Source of the DNA: Candidatus Omnitrophota bacterium
GTDB lineage: Bacteria > Omnitrophota > Gorgyraeia > Tantalellales > Tantalellaceae
Assembly (NCBI GenBank): GCA_013204685.1
Contig: JABMSC010000094.1
Span: 1 to 5,463 of the forward strand
Reading direction: 5' to 3'
Length of the DNA stretch: 5,463 nucleotides
In this document: piece after piece, positions 1-5,463 of the stretch
Position numbering within the stretch: the stretch's first letter is position 1
Layout of the letters: the number at the start of each line of letters is the position of its first letter
Translations under genes and position numbers: made by a program
The notes under the pieces: model-generated
Told to the model about the DNA's origin: nothing
Database searches by the model: none
What the model saw: only the letters and a program-made list of their open reading frames with translations

Positions 1-114
1 GCCTGGAAGACTGCCCAGACGCAGACGCAAAGCGACGGTGGACGAAGACAAAAAGGTTGGGATGGCGGACGAGCTTCCCCCCGCCCCAGGCCCCGCCATG
101 AAGCAGGGTACGGG
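1..114 (+). repeat. Direct repeat, copy 1 (linker-coding, 114 bp, exact)
   Basis: Identical base for base to 2272-2385, then diverging from base 115. It encodes an Arg-rich stretch (LPRRRRKAT) followed by an acidic/Pro linker ending in AMKQGTG. The identity runs to the window edge, so the repeat may be longer upstream. Wobble positions are also identical, indicating recent duplication, gene conversion or, less happily, an assembly join. The 2271-base spacing is a multiple of three, keeping the frame. Confidence 0.95.
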
Positions 115-3100
115 GGAGGTTGATCCGGAGGAGGCTGAGGGCAGGTTGTCGCAGATAATCGAACTTGAGGACGGAAAAATAAAAACGACTTCAGCAGTTA
201 TTCTGAGCCTTAAAGTTGGGAGGGTTCTGATCTGGGCAAGCAGGATCATTCTTCTGGCGGCTTCGGCAGGTGCGGCCTACTTTATTTTCAATATGGATCC
301 TTTCAGTCAAAAAGTGGCCATAACGGGTTTAACCGTTGGCGTCGCCTGGTTCATGTTGACTCTTAAAAAACAAAAAATGCTCTTGCGATCTATGGCGAGA
401 CATGCTCCGGGAGTTCCTGAAGAGAAAAAGGGACAGTCCCCAAAAGCAAGGAGCTTAAAATTCAAGCCCTTTACGGCTTACCTGCTTCTACTGGCAAGTA
501 TCTGCCTGAACGTTTATCTGATAAGCTTTTTGCGTACACTTTCCATTCACGAGGACAGTTCTAATGTGATCCTTATTACGGGAACACTTGCTGTTTCGGT
601 CAGTTTCTTCATAAACATGTTAACGCATGAGGCGGGTCACGCCCTTACCGCTCAGATCCTTTCCAAAACACTCAGGACAAGGATAAAGTTCGCTTTTCAC
701 AGGCTGGGATTGATGTTCCTCCCATCTGTATCTCTAGAGGGCGGATATTGGAAGGTGCCGGAATGGAAATTCAAGGTCTTGACTTTCGGAGGACCGCTGG
801 CATCTTTTATTCTTTTTACGACAGTATGTGTTTTTTGTGCTGTAAATCCTCTCACTGTCTTCGCTCTGGACTTTCCGCTTATGTTCCTGGTTCTCGTATC
901 AGGTGTATCGGTTTTTAACCTTTTGCCCATGACCTCTGGATCTGATGGCAGTAAGATAGCGCATCCGGCCCTGCGGGCATTTGCGGGGGAAGGGATAAAA
1001 GAAGAGACTTTAACCGAGATTCGGGAATATTTGCGTTCAAAGAGTATAGCGGTTGAGCTCATCATTGAAAGGGGCAATGAAAACAGCGCGAAGATAGATA
1101 AGAACGGCCGGCTTTATGTACTGATCAAGGGAAAAGGAAATAATAATATCAAGGAGGTAAAAAGAAGAATCGACATACTTTTCGGAGTTGATTCGCAGAA
1201 CAGAGAAAGGGACGAACAAGGAACAAGGGAAGGCGAGGCGCGAGATACGAGCGACGACTCCGGCCCCGGTACAAATTCCGGGGAAGTTTCCGACGGGGCT
1301 GCCCCCGCTATGAAGCAGGGTACGGGTGAGGCCGACCCCACACCCCCGTTAAAGATTTCTTCGAAATCTCTAACGGGGCAGGCAACACGCGACGATAATG
1401 CCGGGACGGCCAGCAGAAGAAAAGCACGATTTTTCATTCCATATATCGTTATCTTTGCCGAAAGCATAATATTGATGATCATTACAGTTATTTATGCCAT
1501 TGAGAGGGTCTCTCTTAAAAGACACTTGTACCCTTTTGAGTACAATGGTGTACTTGCAGGAGTAGGACTAATATCGCTTTTTGCATGCGGACTTATCTTG
1601 TATTTCATGTATAAGGATAAAAGAACTTATAAAAAACATACCCCAGGCACCGTCATGAAGCGGGATACGGGTGAGGTCGATCCCACGACCCCGTTAAAGA
1701 TTTCTTCGAAATCTCTAACGGGGCAGGCAACGCACGACGATAATGTCGGGGCGGCCAGCAGAAGAAAAGCACGATTTTTCAGTCCATTTATCGTTAGTCT
1801 TGCCGCAGGCATAGCATTGATGTACATTACACTTATTGGTGCCATTGAGGGGGTATGGTATCTTCGTTGGTGGTTCTGGTCCCAACCCATAGCTATTAAG
1901 TACTTTCCTATTCGGTACTATGGTTTACTTGCAGGAGGAGGACTGTTATCGTTTTTTGCATGCGGACTTTCCGGATATTTCATGTATAAGGATAAAAGAG
2001 TTTATAAAAATAATATCATTGGCTTCATCACAGGCATTATATTGATGATCATTACAGTTATTGCTCCTTTTATGGGCCCACCCTTGAATTGGTGGGATTG
2101 GATAAAACCCACACCAATTGGGGGGAATCCTTTAAATAGCTGGGTTTGGTATTATGATTTACTCGCAGGCGCAGGACTAATATCGTTTTTATTATGCGGA
2201 CTTTCCGGATATTTCATATATAAGGATAAAAGAACTTATAAAAAACATACGGACAAACCCCGCACTACTCCGCCTGGAAGACTGCCCAGACGCAGACGCA
2301 AAGCGACGGTGGACGAAGACAAAAAGGTTGGGATGGCGGACGAGCTTCCCCCCGCCCCAGGCCCCGCCATGAAGCAGGGTACGGGCGAGGTTGACCCCAC
2401 GACCCCGTTAAAGCTTTCTTCGAAAGCTCTAACGGGGCAAGCGCACGACGAAACAACGGAAACCCTGGATCTCGATACAGTTTCAGCGGAATATAAAGCA
2501 GCTCTCGACGGTCTGGTAGAAGCGATGATATGGGCCGGGTCGAAGGATGAAAAAGTTGTCCTGGCGTTCGACTATGATCTCGGTCTCGGTGAAGGTGAGC
2601 TGAACAGGCAGGTGGCACTCCTTATCCGGAAGCTGGAAGATATTTCGGAGAATAACCCGCAGCTTAAAGCGCTTCTGAAAAATCTGACGCCATGTACGGG
2701 TAGAGGAAGGGACCTGGCGGAAAGATTAACGGACATAACAGGCGAGGGCAGAAAGAGAAAACCCGAAAACGTTATCGTGATCACAAGCGAAAAGAATACA
2801 GCACTTTTTGACGGTTTCCGGACGGTTGCCGGAATTAAGGTTACGGATGAAAAGGGGAACGCCCTGCCGGATGACGCGTATTATAAATTCCCGTTGCCGC
2901 AGGTTGCGCTTCTTGCCGTGGGAAAATATCTGGGATGGTCAGACGAGAGATTAGCGGAATGCTATCAGGATATATTCTATGCGGTTTCGCTGGATGAATT
3001 GCAAGAGAGTGACGCGGATGTTTATAGAGACCTCTTTGCTGCCGGAGGAAGGATCGCCGTTAAGCTCAGGATACCGGATGCTTTAAGGATGACAGAAGAG

Positions 3101-3154
3101 GCGGAATTCAAGAACATGATGGCGCTTGTTCTGGAGATCGCGGATAAAGCGTAA
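2..3154 (+). CDS. Repetitive multidomain membrane protein with M50-type protease domain (5' end off window)
   Basis: The frame is open to the left edge. GTG at 38 (residue 1 here) has no Shine-Dalgarno sequence and lies in a sequence that recurs internally, where it encodes Val, so the real start is probably upstream. Residues 1-50 are an acidic/Pro linker. About six hydrophobic helices follow (near 63-84, 92-109, 145-165, 177-206, 247-269, 272-293). They carry HEAGH (197-201) and NLLP...DG (N294, D303), the zinc-ligand and catalytic motifs of M50 intramembrane metalloproteases, so this part probably cleaves membrane-associated substrates. Residues 305-405 look soluble. Linker cassettes at 425-458 and 540-573 precede two-helix hairpins (459-534, 574-657); a third hairpin (658-737) follows directly. 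Another linker (about 745-802) leads to a soluble alpha/beta-looking domain (about 810-1038) I cannot name; VVLAFDYDLG (840-849) resembles a HAD-type DxD strand only weakly. The gene ends in TAA abutting convergent pabB. Substrate and role are unknown. Confidence 0.85.
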   Translation, partial: PGRLPRRRRKATVDEDKKVGMADELPPAPGPAMKQGTGEVDPEEAEGRLSQIIELEDGKIKTTSAVILSLKVGRVLIWASRIILLAASAGAAYFIFNMDPFSQKVAITGLTVGVAWFMLTLKKQKMLLRSMARHAPGVPEEKKGQSPKARSLKFKPFTAYLLLLASICLNVYLISFLRTLSIHEDSSNVILITGTLAVSVSFFINMLTHEAGHALTAQILSKTLRTRIKFAFHRLGLMFLPSVSLEGGYWKVPEWKFKVLTFGGPLASFILFTTVCVFCAVNPLTVFALDFPLMFLVLVSGVSVFNLLPMTSGSDGSKIAHPALRAFAGEGIKEETLTEIREYLRSKSIAVELIIERGNENSAKIDKNGRLYVLIKGKGNNNIKEVKRRIDILFGVDSQNRERDEQGTREGEARDTSDDSGPGTNSGEVSDGAAPAMKQGTGEADPTPPLKISSKSLTGQATRDDNAGTASRRKARFFIPYIVIFAESIILMIITVIYAIERVSLKRHLYPFEYNGVLAGVGLISLFACGLILYFMYKDKRTYKKHTPGTVMKRDTGEVDPTTPLKISSKSLTGQATHDDNVGAASRRKARFFSPFIVSLAAGIALMYITLIGAIEGVWYLRWWFWSQPIAIKYFPIRYYGLLAGGGLLSFFACGLSGYFMYKDKRVYKNNIIGFITGIILMIITVIAPFMGPPLNWWDWIKPTPIGGNPLNSWVWYYDLLAGAGLISFLLCGLSGYFIYKDKRTYKKHTDKPRTTPPGRLPRRRRKATVDEDKKVGMADELPPAPGPAMKQGTGEVDPTTPLKLSSKALTGQAHDETTETLDLDTVSAEYKAALDGLVEAMIWAGSKDEKVVLAFDYDLGLGEGELNRQVALLIRKLEDISENNPQLKALLKNLTPCTGRGRDLAERLTDITGEGRKRKPENVIVITSEKNTALFDGFRTVAGIKVTDEKGNALPDDAYYKFPLPQVALLAVGKYLGWSDERLAECYQDIFYAVSLDELQESDADVYRDLFAAGGRIAVKLRIPDALRMTEEAEFKNMMALVLEIADKA
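98..126 (+). repeat. Linker cassette A (MKQGTGEVDP, no palindrome)
   Basis: Encodes MKQGTGEVDP like the other three cassettes, but then runs into EEAEGRLSQ and the M50 region without the palindrome. It is the natural comparison for the palindrome-bearing copies at 1310, 1655 and 2369. Confidence 0.85.
1310..1411 (+). repeat. Linker cassette B with palindrome
   Basis: Encodes MKQGTGEADP, then PLKISSKSLTGQAT and an Asp/Ala-rich tail leading to SRRKAR. It aligns without gaps to cassette C, 345 bases (115 codons) downstream. Positive residues after it suggest that it lies on the cytoplasmic side of the membrane hairpin that follows. Confidence 0.9.
1344..1378 (+). repeat. In-frame 35-nt palindrome, copy 1
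   Basis: Left arm CCCCGTTAAAGATTTC and right arm GAAATCTCTAACGGGG around a TTC loop: 15 pairs and one internal A/C mismatch (positions 9 and 27 of the element). It is translated as PLKISSKSLTG. No T-run follows, so it is not an intrinsic terminator. Confidence 0.95.
1412..1639 (+). repeat. Two-helix membrane module 1
   Basis: Residues 459-534: SRRKARFF, a helix near 467-488, a short polar loop, a second helix near 504-525 (GVLAGVGLISLFACG) and a basic tail YKDKRTYKKH. Basic residues at both ends suggest that both termini are cytoplasmic by the positive-inside rule. Confidence 0.85.
1655..1756 (+). repeat. Linker cassette C with palindrome
   Basis: Encodes MKRDTGEVDP and the same PLKISSKSLTGQAT segment as cassette B, with scattered substitutions outside the palindrome and none within it. 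It again precedes SRRKARFF and a two-helix hairpin, so cassette and hairpin duplicated as one unit. Confidence 0.9.
1689..1723 (+). repeat. In-frame 35-nt palindrome, copy 2
   Basis: Identical in all 35 bases to the copy at 1344-1378, although the surrounding cassette has diverged at several sites. It has the same A/C mismatch and the same reading phase. Confidence 0.95.
1757..2008 (+). repeat. Two-helix membrane module 2
   Basis: Residues 574-657, homologous to module 1 at DNA and protein level. The loop between the helices is longer and Trp-rich (WYLRWWFWSQP). The second helix ends CGLSGYFMYKDKR. Confidence 0.85.
2009..2248 (+). repeat. Two-helix membrane module 3, fused without linker
   Basis: Residues 658-737 follow module 2 directly, with neither cassette nor SRRKAR segment. 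A 24-base block at 2039-2062 is identical to 1469-1492 of module 1, while CGLSGYF matches module 2, so the module is mosaic. The loop is rich in Trp and Pro. Confidence 0.85.
2272..2385 (+). repeat. Direct repeat, copy 2 (linker-coding, 114 bp, exact)
   Basis: Internal copy of the sequence at 1-114. It sits between the third membrane hairpin and the C-terminal domain. Unlike copy 1, it leads into the palindromic cassette at 2403. The homologue of the candidate GTG start at 38 falls here at 2309 and is clearly a sense Val codon. Confidence 0.95.
2369..2448 (+). repeat. Linker cassette D with variant palindrome
   Basis: Encodes MKQGTGEVDP then PLKLSSKALTGQA. It is joined to the soluble C-terminal domain rather than a membrane hairpin, so the cassette moves independently of the hairpin module. 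The distance from its ATG to its palindrome (34 bases) is the same as in cassettes B and C. Confidence 0.9.
2403..2437 (+). repeat. In-frame 35-nt palindrome, copy 3, with compensated base pair
   Basis: Differs from copies 1 and 2 only at 2414 (A to C) and 2426 (T to G). These two bases face each other in the stem, so an A-T pair became C-G. Both changes alter the protein (Ile to Leu, Ser to Ala). Confidence 0.95.
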
Positions 3155-3157
3155 TCA
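3152..3157. other. Abutting convergent stop codons
   Basis: TAA of the plus-strand gene (3152-3154) is followed immediately by the TGA of pabB read from the minus strand (3155-3157). There is no spacer. No hairpin with a T-run is seen close by on either strand. Confidence 0.95.
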
Positions 3158-4597
3158 GCACTGTTTTAAGCTTTCGATGAGGGCGCTCGCCTTATGCAGC
3201 GTCTCCTCGTACTCACTTTCAGGATCCGAATCGGAGACTATTCCGCCGCCCGCCTGGAAATAAACATTCTTATCTTTCATTACCATTGTGCGTATGGCGA
3301 TATTGAGGTCCATAGTGTCATGGAAGCTGATATAACCGATACTTCCGGTGTATACGTTCCTGGCTGTAGGTTCCAGTTCATCGATAATTTCCATAGCGCG
3401 TATTTTCGGACATCCGGTTATAGACCCTCCCGGGAAAGCAGCTTTTATTATGTCGGCGCTGTTCGTCGAAGAGTCTGTTTTGTATTTTATTATAGCGACT
3501 GTCTGAAAGACGGTAGGGTAGGTCTCTATCCGCCGCTCATCCAGAACCTCCACCGTGCCTACCGAGGCGATACGCCCCAGGTCGTTACGCTCAAGGTCCA
3601 CGATCATGAGAAGCTCTGAAATATCTTTCTGGCTTTTAAGGAGATCTTCCTTTCTTACGGTATCTTCCCGGGAAGTGTTCCCCCGCGGGCGGGTTCCTTT
3701 CATGGGTCTTGTTTCTATAAGGTTACCGCGTCTTCTTAAGAAAAGTTCCGGGGAAGATGATATGATCTTTACATCTTCAAAATTAAGGTAAGCACTGAAG
3801 GGAGATGGGTTTACGGTATTAAGCCTCAGGTAAAGATCGTAAGGGTCAGAATCCCATTCAGCGGTAAATCTCTGGGAAAGACAAATCTGGTAGACGTCAC
3901 CCGCGCGTATATGATCCAGGACTTTTTCGATAGCACTTAAATATTCATCTTTTGTGAAATTAGATTCTAAGTTACCTGGTCTCAGGGAGCGGGGTGCAGC
4001 CCGCCCAGCATGTGAATCCTGGAAGCTTTCGTAAACGTCTGAGCTGATAATATTTTTGATGTTTTCCAGAATACTGTTCGGATCAGACCCTTCTTCATTC
4101 AATACGCTTATGTATACATAACCGGGCTCAAGTTTGTCGCATATTAAAACAGCTCTATAAAACACAAAATTTATATCCGCGAGATCAAGGTCATTTTTGG
4201 ACTTTTCCGGCAATTTTTCAATGACATTTTTAAGGTCATACGAGAAGTAACCTACCCCGCCTGAAGTAAAAGGAAGGTGAGTCGGATTTTCAGTGCGGTA
4301 AGCGTCAAGGATAATACTTAACAGTTCAAACGGGTCCTTTTCATAAAGAAATTTCTCCCCGCTAGAAGTTACCTCAATATTATTTTTTTTGCCTTTTAAG
4401 GAGATGAATGGTTCAATACCGATAAAGGAAAACCTGGCGACATCGGTTGTCATGGAGCTGTTCAGGAATGCGGAATTCTCCATAGATGAAAATCTCCAGT
4501 ACAGTTCTTCCGGAGAAAGAGAGCACTCTATTCTTTCGATGAGAGGCGTTTTATCTATTTTTGGTAAATAGTTTAACATAGCTTCATGTTGTGTCAT
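3155..4597 (-). CDS. pabB: Aminodeoxychorismate synthase component I (PabB)
   Basis: Converts chorismate plus ammonia (from the PabA glutaminase) to 4-amino-4-deoxychorismate, the precursor of p-aminobenzoate and folate; cytoplasmic. The 480-residue length is normal for stand-alone PabB/TrpE proteins. An N-terminal Anth_synt_I_N-type region contains ARFSFIG (near 55-61). The chorismate-binding domain follows, with AGDVYQ (GDVYQ at 233-237), SSSPELFL, RPMKGTRPRG, IVDLERNDLG (332-341), PGGSITGCPK (389-398), H426 and the Mg-binding SDPESEYEE segment (457-465). Lys300 in MKGT marks PabB: anthranilate synthase (TrpE) normally has Ala there, whereas PabB uses Lys as nucleophile. A Pro/Arg/Ala-rich linker (about 190-208) separates the domains. 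The start is uncertain: ATG at 4597 touches GAGG with no spacer, and ATG at 4579 (residue 7) lacks a clear ribosome site. It lies 69 bases behind ispH on the same strand, probably co-transcribed. No pabA or pabC is visible. Confidence 0.93.
   Translation of the reverse strand: MTQHEAMLNYLPKIDKTPLIERIECSLSPEELYWRFSSMENSAFLNSSMTTDVARFSFIGIEPFISLKGKKNNIEVTSSGEKFLYEKDPFELLSIILDAYRTENPTHLPFTSGGVGYFSYDLKNVIEKLPEKSKNDLDLADINFVFYRAVLICDKLEPGYVYISVLNEEGSDPNSILENIKNIISSDVYESFQDSHAGRAAPRSLRPGNLESNFTKDEYLSAIEKVLDHIRAGDVYQICLSQRFTAEWDSDPYDLYLRLNTVNPSPFSAYLNFEDVKIISSSPELFLRRRGNLIETRPMKGTRPRGNTSREDTVRKEDLLKSQKDISELLMIVDLERNDLGRIASVGTVEVLDERRIETYPTVFQTVAIIKYKTDSSTNSADIIKAAFPGGSITGCPKIRAMEIIDELEPTARNVYTGSIGYISFHDTMDLNIAIRTMVMKDKNVYFQAGGGIVSDSDPESEYEETLHKASALIESLKQC
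3989..4004 (-). repeat. Small GC-rich inverted repeat within pabB linker
   Basis: GCGGG and CCCGC arms separated by six bases, within a tract encoding the Ala/Arg/Pro-rich interdomain linker of PabB (about residues 190-208). It may simply reflect linker composition. Confidence 0.4.
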
Positions 4598-4602
4598 CCT
4601 CG
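4598..4602 (-). promoter_or_regulatory. Poorly placed GAGG before pabB ATG
   Basis: On the minus strand, CGAGG runs straight into the annotated ATG, leaving no normal Shine-Dalgarno spacing. From the same GAGG to the next in-frame ATG (4579) the gap is about 18 bases, which is too long. Initiation may rely on the upstream structure or coupling from ispH. Confidence 0.4.
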
Positions 4603-4671
4603 CGTGACCGAGGACATGGTTCCGAGGAAGTGCCGAAGCCAGAGGGCTTCGGCGAAGCGGAGAGGGTCACG
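4603..4671 (-). promoter_or_regulatory. Structured ispH-pabB spacer
   Basis: Outer arms CGTGACC (4603-4609) and GGTCACG (4665-4671) enclose a perfect 9-bp hairpin, GCCGAAGCC (4632-4640) with GGCTTCGGC (4645-4653) around a 4-base loop. The outer arm overlaps the ispH TGA. CCGAGGA also occurs twice (4608-4614, 4622-4628). No T-run follows on the minus strand, so a REP-like element, RNA stabiliser or translation-coupling structure fits better than a terminator. Confidence 0.6.
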
Positions 4672-5463
4672 TAAAAGTCTTCAGCTTTTTCACGACTTCC
4701 CGCGTAATACTGTCCGGCGTTGACGCACCGGCCATTATACCGACACTTTTAACCTTTTTGAACCATGTTTTTTTCAGATTACCGGCACTTTCAATCCAAT
4801 AAGTTTTTTTGTTTATTTGCCTGGAGAGCTGGTAGAGCCTTTTTGTATTGGCGCTTGTTCTTGAGCCTATGATAAGAATTATGTCATTTTGTTTCGGTAG
4901 AGATTTTATTTCCTTTTGTTTGACCCTCGTTATGCGGCAGGTTGTATTGTACAGCTTGACTGCGGGAATGATTTTTATGAGTTTTTCCATGATGTTGTTT
5001 ATATTATCGATCGTCTGGGTGGACTGTGTAATAACAGCTGCTTTTTTTATCCCGGAAAGTCTCTTTGCCGTAACGTCACGGGGCGATTCTATTGTTATCG
5101 GTTTTTGCTTGAGCTGACCTGCGATACCTTTGACCTCATCGTGGCCCTTGTCACCGATTATTATCATCTGACTGTTCTTTTCAAGCCTCCGGGCGATCGT
5201 ATAGATATCTTTTACCTTAGGGCAGGTGGCATCTATTATTTTGTAACCGCAGCTTCTGGCGCGATCGAATGTTTTTTTCGGTGCCCCATGAGCCCTTATG
5301 ATAAGTGTAGAGTTTTTAGAGGGGCTGAGGCGCTTAATCTTCCTGAGGCCCTTTTCTTCAAGGTCTTTGACCACAAAAGTATTGTGAACGATGTCTCCCA
5401 GCACATAGACATTTTTTTCGCTGCCGGCAAGGTCCTTGCAGATACCTATGGCATGCCTTACAC
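4667..5463 (-). CDS. ispH: 4-hydroxy-3-methylbut-2-enyl diphosphate reductase (IspH/LytB), N-terminus off window
   Basis: Last enzyme of the MEP pathway: a [4Fe-4S] cytoplasmic reductase converting HMBPP to IPP and DMAPP. The frame stays open from the GTG at 5404 to the right edge; the extra codons read VRHAIGICK, matching the residues just after the GFCFG motif of IspH, so GTG 5404 is internal. Numbering from the first complete codon (5461), visible family residues are H26 in DIVHN, H58 in RAHG, Cys80 in DATCPKV, H107 and E109 in GHDEVKG, Thr148 in STQT, Cys175 in NTTC, S203-A-N205 and AGASTPD near the end. Two of three cluster cysteines are therefore present; the first should lie just outside. 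Alignment with E. coli IspH landmarks implies roughly 15 missing residues. The second Ser of the E. coli SSN substrate-binding triad is Ala here, a conservative change. First gene of a probable ispH-pabB transcript; its promoter is outside the window. Confidence 0.95.
   Translation of the reverse strand, partial: VRHAIGICKDLAGSEKNVYVLGDIVHNTFVVKDLEEKGLRKIKRLSPSKNSTLIIRAHGAPKKTFDRARSCGYKIIDATCPKVKDIYTIARRLEKNSQMIIIGDKGHDEVKGIAGQLKQKPITIESPRDVTAKRLSGIKKAAVITQSTQTIDNINNIMEKLIKIIPAVKLYNTTCRITRVKQKEIKSLPKQNDIILIIGSRTSANTKRLYQLSRQINKKTYWIESAGNLKKTWFKKVKSVGIMAGASTPDSITREVVKKLKTFT

Noticed and set aside
38..40. GTG as the true start of the long plus-strand gene
   Set aside because: No Shine-Dalgarno sequence precedes it, the frame stays open to base 2, and the identical sequence at 2309 encodes an internal Val.
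1114..1890. Minus-strand ORFs across the cassettes sharing the peptide RDFEEIFNG
   Set aside because: They are antisense readings of the same repeated DNA in the plus-strand gene, with no ribosome sites or family resemblance; the shared peptide only reflects the palindrome repeat.
1344..2437. Palindromes as intrinsic terminators
   Set aside because: They lie inside coding sequence and none is followed by a T-run on the plus strand.
1310..2448. CRISPR-like or other regular repeat array
   Set aside because: The repeats are in frame, unevenly spaced (345 and 714 bases) and separated by coding modules.
3180..3193. GC-rich inverted repeat as terminator of the plus-strand gene
   Set aside because: The stem is very short with a tiny loop, no T-run follows, and the bases are explained by the PabB C-terminal codons.
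3155..4597. Anthranilate synthase component I (TrpE)
   Set aside because: The MKGT motif has the Lys typical of PabB where TrpE has Ala, and no trp genes are adjacent.
4598..4617. Mini-ORF (ATG at 4617) whose TGA overlaps the pabB ATG
   Set aside because: It has only seven sense codons and no ribosome site of its own; it is too short to support as a leader peptide.
3194..5117. Plus-strand ORFs opposite pabB and ispH
   Set aside because: They are shadows of well-supported minus-strand genes with clear catalytic motifs.

Overview
The window shows bacterial DNA from an uncultured-looking lineage. It carries ispH (MEP isoprenoid pathway) and pabB (folate pathway) beside one very long, internally repetitive membrane-protein gene. 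Oversized, repeat-rich multidomain membrane ORFs of this kind are reported from Candidatus Omnitrophota and related deep-branching bacteria. That placement is inference only; nothing here is diagnostic.

Left, plus strand (2-3154): one reading frame, open to the left edge, encodes a modular protein. In order it has an acidic/Pro-rich linker, a six-helix region with M50 (site-2-protease-like) zinc motifs HEAGH and NLLP...DG, and a soluble segment. Two 'linker cassette + two-helix membrane hairpin' units follow, then a third hairpin, another linker and a soluble C-terminal domain that I do not recognise. The linkers are repeated DNA. The first 114 bases recur exactly at 2272-2385, which suggests the true gene begins well upstream and that the GTG at 38 is probably internal. 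Three of the four linkers contain a translated 35-nt near-perfect palindrome. The third copy differs by two non-synonymous changes that compensate each other in the stem, so the nucleotide palindrome is preserved while the protein changes. This is the most interesting signal here and recalls the in-frame palindromic elements known from Rickettsia.

Right, minus strand: ispH (4667-5463, 5' end off the window) is followed after a structured 69-base spacer by pabB (3155-4597), probably one transcript. IspH makes IPP/DMAPP; PabB makes 4-amino-4-deoxychorismate with a PabA glutaminase not seen here. pabB converges on the giant gene with no base between the two stop codons, so any terminator must lie inside the opposing gene.

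No tRNA, rRNA, CRISPR array or transposase gene is seen. The only non-coding stretch is the spacer between ispH and pabB.
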